Assembly (NCBI GenBank): GCA_027458945.1
Contig: DAIDOU010000067.1
Location: 1-9,797 of the forward strand
Length of the DNA stretch: 9,797 bases
Direction: 5' to 3'
Origin: Acidobacteriota bacterium
Lineage (GTDB): Bacteria > Acidobacteriota > Thermoanaerobaculia > Thermoanaerobaculales > Thermoanaerobaculaceae
Below the pieces are notes generated by a model that was not told the DNA's origin, did not search any database, and worked only from the letters and a program-made list of their open reading frames with translations. This document shows positions 5,292-9,797 of the stretch, piece by piece; the first letter of the stretch is position 1, and the number at the start of each line of letters is the position of its first letter. The position numbers and the translations under genes were made by a program.

Positions 5292-7856
5292 ATGCCCCGA
5301 CGGATGAAGAGGAACCCGCTTCGCGTCATCGGGCCGCTCGTGGGCCTGGCGTTGTTCGCCGCCGCCCTGTGGGCCCTCCACGATGCCCTGCGGAAGTACA
5401 GCTACCACGAGGTGCTGCGCGAGTTCCGCAACCTGCCGGCGGACCGGATCGTGCTCGCGGTCGCCCTGGCCGTCGCGAGCTACCTTTTGCTCACCCTGTA
5501 CGACGCGCTCGGCGTGCGCTACGCGGGCCACGCGCTCCCGTACCGGCGGATCGCGCTCGCCTCGTTCGTGGGCCAGGCGTTCTCCAACGCCGTCGGCCAC
5601 GACCTGATCGCCGGCGCCTCGGTGCGGCTGCGGCTGTACTCGGGGTGGGGCCTTTCGACGCTGGCGATCGCGAAGGTGATCGCGTTCTGCAGCATGACGT
5701 TCTGGCTCGGCTTCCTGGCGGTCGCCGGGGTGGCGTTCACGGTCGAGCCGCTGGCGCTGCCGCCGGCGCTGCACCTGCCGTTCGCCACCGTCCAGCCGCT
5801 CGGGTTGGTGTTCCTGGCCGCGCTCGCCGTGCCGGTGCTCGCGAGCGCGCTGCGGCGCTCGCCGCTCGTGGTGCGCGGCCTCGAGTTCCCGATCCCGTCG
5901 CCGCGGCTGCTCGCGGGCCAGCTCGCGATCTCGATCCTCGACTGGCTCGCGGTCGGCGGGGCGCTGTACGTGCTGCTCGCGCCACCGAAGCTGTCGTTCA
6001 GCGGCTTCGTCGGGATCTACGTTCTCGTGCAGCTCGCGGCGGTGGTCAGCCAGGTGCCGGGCGGCCTCGGCGTGTTCGAGGGCGGGATGGTCCTGCTGCT
6101 GGCGCCGTTCATGCCGGCCGCGGCGGCGCTCGGCGCCCTGCTGGCGTTCCGCGTGATCTACTACCTGGCGCCGCTCGCCGTGGCGGCGGCGTTGCTCGGC
6201 GCGCACGAGCTGATGCTGCGCCGCCAGGGGGTGCGCCGGGCGGTGCAGGTGTTCGGCCGCTGGGCGCCGGCCGTGGTGCCGCAGCTACTCGCCATCGCCT
6301 GCTTCGTCGGCGGCACGATCCTGCTCTTCTCGGGGGCGACCCCGACCGCGAGGTGGCGGCTCGAATGGCTGCGCGACTTCATCCCGCTGCCGGTCCTGGA
6401 GCTCTCCCACTTCCTCGGCAGCGTCGCCGGCGCGGCGCTGCTCCTCCTCGCCCAGGGGTTGCAGAAGCGCCTCGACGGCGCCTACCTGATGGCCGTGTCG
6501 CTGCTCTCGGTGGGCGTCGTGGTCTCGCTGCTCAAGGGCCTCGACTACGAGGAGGCGGCGGCGCTGGCGTTGATGCTGGCGGCGCTGCTGCCGAGCCGGC
6601 GGCACTTCTACCGCAAGGCGTCCCTCACCGGCGAGTGGTTGAGCCCGGCGTGGATCGGCGCGACCGCACTCGTGCTCGTCGCGTCGATCTGGCTCGGGTT
6701 CTTCTCGTACAAGCACGTCGAGTACTCCAGCGACCTGTGGTGGAGGTTCGCGTTCTCCGGCAACGCGCCGCGCTTCCTCCGCGCCACGGTCGGCGCCGTG
6801 GGCGTGGCGCTGCTATTCGCGGTCGCCAGGCTGCTGCGCGCCGCACCGCCGCGGGCTCCGGAGGTCGTCGGCGCGGACCTCGAGAGGGTGCGCGCGGTCG
6901 TCGCGCGTTCGCCGCGCACCCAGGCGAACCTGGCGCTGCTCGGCGACAAGCGCTTCATCTTCAGCGACGACGGCGGCGCGTTCATCATGTACGGGGTGAA
7001 CGGCCGCAGCTGGGTCGCCCTCGGCGACCCGGTGGGGCCGGGATCGTCGATGTCGGAGCTGGTCTGGCGGTTCGGCGAGCTCTGCCACCGGCACGACGAT
7101 TGGCCGGTCTTCTACGAGGTCGGGCGGGAGCACCTGCACCTCTACCTCGATCTCGGGCTCACGGTAATGCGGCTCGGCGAGGAGGCCCGCGTGCCGCTGG
7201 GCGAGTTCTCCCTCGAGGGCCACGGCCGCAAGTGGCTGCGCCACGTGCACCGTCGGCTCGAGGCCGAGGGGTGCAGCTTGGAGATCGTCCCGGCCGCCGG
7301 CGTCGGGGAGCTGCTCGACGACCTCGAGTCGGTGTCGGAGGAGTGGCTGGCGGCGAAGAGGACGCGGGAGAAGGGGTTCTCGCTCGGGTTCTTCTCGCCG
7401 GAGTACGTGACGCAGTTCCCCGTGGCGGTGGTGCGGCACGGGGGCCGGATCGTGGCGTTCGCCAACGTGTGGACCGGCGCCGGGCAGGAGGAGCTCTCGG
7501 TCGACCTGATGCGCTTCCGCGGCGACGCGCCCAACGGCGTGATGGAGTACATGTTCGTCAAGCTGATGCTGTGGGGGCGGGGTGCGGGGTACCGCTGGTT
7601 CAACCTCGGCATGGCGCCGCTCTCGGGGATGCAGGAGCGCACGCTGGCGCCGCTGTGGATGCGGCTCGGCGCCCTCGTCTACCGCCACGGGGAGAACTTC
7701 TACAACTTCCAGGGGATCAGGCAATACAAGGAGAAGTTCGCCCCGGTCTGGGAGCCCAGGTACCTGGCGTCTCCGGGTGGGCTCGCGCTGCCGCGCATCG
7801 TGGCCAACGTCGCGGCGCTGATCGCGGGGGGCCTGAAAGGAGTGGTGCTGAAATGA
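5292..7856 (+). CDS. mprF: MprF: bifunctional aminoacyl-phosphatidylglycerol synthase/flippase
   Basis: This 854-aa inner-membrane protein is expected to transfer an amino acid (usually lysine, sometimes alanine) from aminoacyl-tRNA to phosphatidylglycerol and flip the product outward, lowering surface negative charge. Residues about 11-310 form the UPF0104-type flippase domain with many membrane helices. Family signatures there include YDALGVRYAG (70-79) and ASVRLRLYSGWG (109-120). Further helices run from about 325 to 515. The cytosolic DUF2156 synthase domain spans about 530-830, with DDGGAFIMYGVNGRSWVALG (559-578), EELSVDLMR (733-741), WFNLGMAPLSG (769-779) and YKEKFAPVWEPRYLA (812-826). 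Length is normal (about 840-880). The start is the first ATG in frame; an ATG at 5304 is an alternative. The gene overlaps the downstream acvB-like hydrolase. Amino-acid specificity cannot be read from sequence. Confidence 0.93.
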   Translation: MPRRMKRNPLRVIGPLVGLALFAAALWALHDALRKYSYHEVLREFRNLPADRIVLAVALAVASYLLLTLYDALGVRYAGHALPYRRIALASFVGQAFSNAVGHDLIAGASVRLRLYSGWGLSTLAIAKVIAFCSMTFWLGFLAVAGVAFTVEPLALPPALHLPFATVQPLGLVFLAALAVPVLASALRRSPLVVRGLEFPIPSPRLLAGQLAISILDWLAVGGALYVLLAPPKLSFSGFVGIYVLVQLAAVVSQVPGGLGVFEGGMVLLLAPFMPAAAALGALLAFRVIYYLAPLAVAAALLGAHELMLRRQGVRRAVQVFGRWAPAVVPQLLAIACFVGGTILLFSGATPTARWRLEWLRDFIPLPVLELSHFLGSVAGAALLLLAQGLQKRLDGAYLMAVSLLSVGVVVSLLKGLDYEEAAALALMLAALLPSRRHFYRKASLTGEWLSPAWIGATALVLVASIWLGFFSYKHVEYSSDLWWRFAFSGNAPRFLRATVGAVGVALLFAVARLLRAAPPRAPEVVGADLERVRAVVARSPRTQANLALLGDKRFIFSDDGGAFIMYGVNGRSWVALGDPVGPGSSMSELVWRFGELCHRHDDWPVFYEVGREHLHLYLDLGLTVMRLGEEARVPLGEFSLEGHGRKWLRHVHRRLEAEGCSLEIVPAAGVGELLDDLESVSEEWLAAKRTREKGFSLGFFSPEYVTQFPVAVVRHGGRIVAFANVWTGAGQEELSVDLMRFRGDAPNGVMEYMFVKLMLWGRGAGYRWFNLGMAPLSGMQERTLAPLWMRLGALVYRHGENFYNFQGIRQYKEKFAPVWEPRYLASPGGLALPRIVANVAALIAGGLKGVVLK
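7836..7842 (+). promoter_or_regulatory. Strong Shine-Dalgarno AAAGGAG for the acvB-like gene
   Basis: AAAGGAG inside the last codons of mprF, 10 nt before the ATG at 7853. It fixes the start of the downstream gene and supports coupled translation. It contrasts with the lack of SDs at the heads of the transcription units in this window. Confidence 0.7.
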
Positions 7857-9295
7857 GGCGGTCGCTGGTGCTCGCGCTGGCGCTGCTCGCCGCGGCGCCG
7901 GCCGCGGCGGGCGAGAGGACGCTCACCTGCGGACGGTTCGGCACGGTGACGCTCTACGGGAACGAACCGCGACCGGTCCAGGTCGTGCTCTTCATCTCCG
8001 GCGACGGGGGCTGGAACAAAGGCGTCGTGGACATGGCCCGGGAGCTGGCGGCGACCGACGCCCTGGTGGTCGGCATCGACATCGTCCACTACCTCAGGCA
8101 GCTTGCCGCGGCGAAGGAGTCGTGTCTGTACCCGGCGGCCGAGTTCGAGGCGTTGTCCCAGTACGTGCAGATGAAGGTGGGACTGCCGGCGTACCACCCA
8201 CCGGTGCTGGTCGGCTACTCTTCAGGAGCGACGCTCGCCTACGCCGTGCTGGTGCAGGCGCCGCCCAACACGTTCGCTGGGGCGATCAGCCTGGGGTTTT
8301 GCCCCGACTTCCCGATGACGCGGCCGTTCTGCCGCGGCCACGGCCTGGCCTGGGAGCCGAGGAAGAACGGCCAGGGGGTGAACTTCCTCGCGTCCTCGAC
8401 GCTGGAGCAGCCGTGGGTCGCGCTGCAGGGCACGATCGACCAGGTGTGCGACCCGGCGGCCACCGCGCGCTTCGTCGCGGCCGTGCCGCACGGCCGGATC
8501 GTGATGCTGCCGAAGGTGGGGCACGGCTTCGCGGTGCCGCGCCACTGGATGCCGCAGTTCAAGGAGGCGTTCGCCGGCCTCGCCGGGGCCGCGGCCGCAC
8601 CGACGCCGGCTCCGGCGGCGACGACCGCGGTGTCGGGCGTGGCGACCCCCGCGCCGGAGTCCGACGTGGCCGGTCTGCCGCTGGTCGAGGTGGCGGCCTC
8701 GGGGACGGCGTCGGACACGTTGGCGGTCATCGTCTCGGGCGACGGCGGCTGGGCGGGGATCGACCGCGAGATCGGCACGGTGATCGCCGCGCACGGCACC
8801 CCGGTCGTGGGGCTGAACTCACTGCAGTACTTCTGGACCAAGAAGACGCCCGCCGTCGCCGCGGCGGACCTCGTCCGCATCGTGCGGCACTACCTGGCGG
8901 CCTGGCACAAGCAGCGCGTGCTCCTGGTGGGCTACTCGCGCGGCGCCGAGGTGCTGCCGTTCATGGCGGACCGCCTCCCGCCCGACCTGCGCGCGCGGGT
9001 GCGCCTGGTAGCGCTGCTCGGGGCCACCGGGCGGGTCGCGTTCGAGTTCCACGTCGAGGACTGGCTCGGCGGCTCCGCGGCGAAGGACGACCTGCCGGTC
9101 GAGCCCGAGGTCGCGAAGTTGGCGGGGCTCGAGGTCCTGTGCGTGTACGGCAGCGAGGAGCGCGACTCGCTCTGTCCAGCGCTCCCCCCCGGGCTGGCGA
9201 CCGGCCTGGAGTTGAAAGGTGCCCACCACTTCGGCGGCGCCTACCGGGAGATCGCTGCCGCCATCTTGCGCACCGCCGGACTCGGCGCGAGCTGA
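7853..9295 (+). CDS. acvB: AcvB/VirJ-family periplasmic aminoacyl-PG hydrolase (two tandem lobes)
   Basis: This 480-aa exported alpha/beta-hydrolase is expected to cleave lysyl- or alanyl-phosphatidylglycerol made by the preceding MprF, as AcvB does in Agrobacterium, where it is needed for lipid homeostasis and virulence. The signal peptide is residues 1-19/20 (RR start, Leu/Ala core, AAAG). Lobe 1 (about 40-243) has SGDGGW at 49-54, nucleophile elbow GYSSG (S123), D196 and H224. An Ala/Pro/Thr linker spans 244-272. Lobe 2 (about 285-475) repeats SGDGGW at 295-300, with elbow GYSRG (S362), D438 in the ERDSLCP segment and H458/H459 in GAHHFGG. Full-length AcvB has this two-lobe plan, whereas VirJ has one lobe. 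ATGA overlap with mprF and a strong SD indicate one operon. The family is firm; the lipid substrate is inferred from the partner gene. Confidence 0.92.
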   Translation: MRRSLVLALALLAAAPAAAGERTLTCGRFGTVTLYGNEPRPVQVVLFISGDGGWNKGVVDMARELAATDALVVGIDIVHYLRQLAAAKESCLYPAAEFEALSQYVQMKVGLPAYHPPVLVGYSSGATLAYAVLVQAPPNTFAGAISLGFCPDFPMTRPFCRGHGLAWEPRKNGQGVNFLASSTLEQPWVALQGTIDQVCDPAATARFVAAVPHGRIVMLPKVGHGFAVPRHWMPQFKEAFAGLAGAAAAPTPAPAATTAVSGVATPAPESDVAGLPLVEVAASGTASDTLAVIVSGDGGWAGIDREIGTVIAAHGTPVVGLNSLQYFWTKKTPAVAAADLVRIVRHYLAAWHKQRVLLVGYSRGAEVLPFMADRLPPDLRARVRLVALLGATGRVAFEFHVEDWLGGSAAKDDLPVEPEVAKLAGLEVLCVYGSEERDSLCPALPPGLATGLELKGAHHFGGAYREIAAAILRTAGLGAS

Positions 9296-9341
9296 CGAGC
9301 GGCGGCACCTTCCCGGACGCGTCGGGCCGGGCGCGAGGACG

Positions 9342-9347
9342 TATCAT
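9342..9347 (+). promoter_or_regulatory. -10-like hexamer TATCAT before lhgO
   Basis: TANNNT box in the 71-bp gap after the acvB-like stop, 19 nt before the lhgO ATG. A start 6-8 nt downstream leaves a leader of about 12 nt that would still hold the SD GGAGG at 9354-9358. No -35 is obvious. A weak 5-bp GC stem at about 9312-9326 lies just upstream without a T-tract. Confidence 0.45.
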
Positions 9348-9366
9348 CGCGGCGGAGGCAGGCAGG

Positions 9367-9797
9367 ATGGCCGCGAGAGACGTGGACGTGGCGGTGATCG
9401 GCGGCGGGATCGTCGGCGTGGCGACCGCCATGGCCGTGCTGGGGAAGTCCCGCGTCTCGCTGACGATCGTCGAGAAGGAAGCACGGCTGGCCGCCCACCA
9501 GACCGGCCACAACAGCGGCGTGATCCACTCCGGGCTCTACTACAAGCCGGGCTCGCTGAAGGCGCGCAACTGCACGGCCGGCCGCGAACTCCTGCTCCGG
9601 TTCTGCGCCCAGCACGGCATCCCGGCCGAGCGCTGCGGCAAGGTGGTCGTGGCGACGGGCCCGGAGCAGCTCCCGGCGCTCGCCGAGCTGCGGCGCCGGG
9701 GCGAGGCCAACGGCCTCGCCGGGCTGCGCTCGCTCGCCGCCGAGGAGATCCGCGAGCTCGAGCCGCACGCCGCCGGGATCGCGGGGCTGTTCGTGCC
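9367..9797 (+). CDS. lhgO: L-2-hydroxyglutarate oxidase/dehydrogenase, 3'-truncated by window edge
   Basis: This is the N-terminal 143 residues of an FAD-dependent oxidoreductase (family length about 400) that oxidises L-2-hydroxyglutarate to 2-oxoglutarate and passes electrons to quinone or oxygen. The FAD Rossmann motif GGGIVG is at 12-17 with acidic E36 closing the second strand. The family signature HQTGHNSGVIHSGLYYKPGS spans 44-63. SD GGAGG at 9354-9358 lies 8 nt before the ATG. A -10-like box upstream suggests its own promoter, so it is probably not part of the mprF-acvB operon. The remaining substrate domain is off the right edge, so a related DAO-family oxidase cannot be fully excluded, but the signature is specific. 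Confidence 0.9.
   Translation, partial: MAARDVDVAVIGGGIVGVATAMAVLGKSRVSLTIVEKEARLAAHQTGHNSGVIHSGLYYKPGSLKARNCTAGRELLLRFCAQHGIPAERCGKVVVATGPEQLPALAELRRRGEANGLAGLRSLAAEEIRELEPHAAGIAGLFV

Noticed and set aside
4899..6206. 435-aa open frame on the - strand
   Set aside because: It is Arg/Glu/His-rich with no recognisable domain and lies antisense to the hypothetical gene and mprF; typical shadow frame of GC-rich coding DNA.
5252..7852. Fusion of an N-terminal 867-residue region to the AcvB-like protein
   Set aside because: This is the +2 frame shadow of mprF; a signal peptide, SD and ATGA overlap mark the true start at 7853.
9312..9326. Rho-independent terminator after the AcvB-like gene
   Set aside because: Only a 5-bp stem with one G-U pair and no T-tract.

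Overview
This is a 9.8 kb, very GC-rich (about 70%) bacterial window in which every supported gene lies on the + strand. The phylum cannot be fixed from this stretch. Dense GC-rich coding, gene starts without Shine-Dalgarno (SD) sequences next to -10-like boxes, and an MprF/AcvB lipid-modification pair suggest a free-living diderm, perhaps Acidobacteriota-like or Myxococcota-like. That placement is a guess.

Region 1 (1-3477) is an iron-sulfur electron-transfer operon. It begins with the 3' part of a NuoF/HndC-type NAD(P)H-flavin subunit, cut by the window edge. A HoxU-like [2Fe-2S]/2x[4Fe-4S] subunit follows with an unusual C-terminal four-cysteine extension. Next come a HycB-like polyferredoxin and a rubrerythrin/ferritin-like diiron protein. 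Together these look like the NAD(P)H-linked redox half of a larger oxygen-sensitive oxidoreductase (hydrogenase, formate dehydrogenase or tungsten aldehyde oxidoreductase type). No catalytic subunit is present in the window.

Region 2 (3478-3698) is a 221-bp spacer. It holds a purine-rich GGG-N4 heptad repeat facing a pyrimidine-rich partner, and together they can form a long imperfect hairpin. A shorter GGG-N4 array (four G-runs) sits in the spacer just before the ferritin gene. Both arrays meet the usual sequence rule for G-quadruplexes.

Region 3 (3699-5209) has an NDP-sugar epimerase/reductase of the GDP-6-deoxymannose reductase type and a 169-aa protein of unknown function. Each starts exactly 6 nt after a TANNNT hexamer and has no SD, which suggests leaderless transcripts.

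Region 4 (5210-9295) is a two-gene membrane-lipid operon. MprF is a flippase/synthase that makes aminoacyl-phosphatidylglycerol. It overlaps by ATGA a two-lobed periplasmic AcvB/VirJ-type hydrolase expected to break the same lipid down, so this is a synthesis/turnover pair.

Region 5 (9296-9797) has a short promoter spacer and the first 143 codons of an L-2-hydroxyglutarate oxidase (LhgO), cut by the right edge.

The most notable points are the paired G-quadruplex-type repeats flanking the ferritin gene, the recurrent leaderless promoter layout, the zinc-ribbon-like tail on the HoxU-like subunit, and an AcvB in which both lobes keep apparent catalytic residues.
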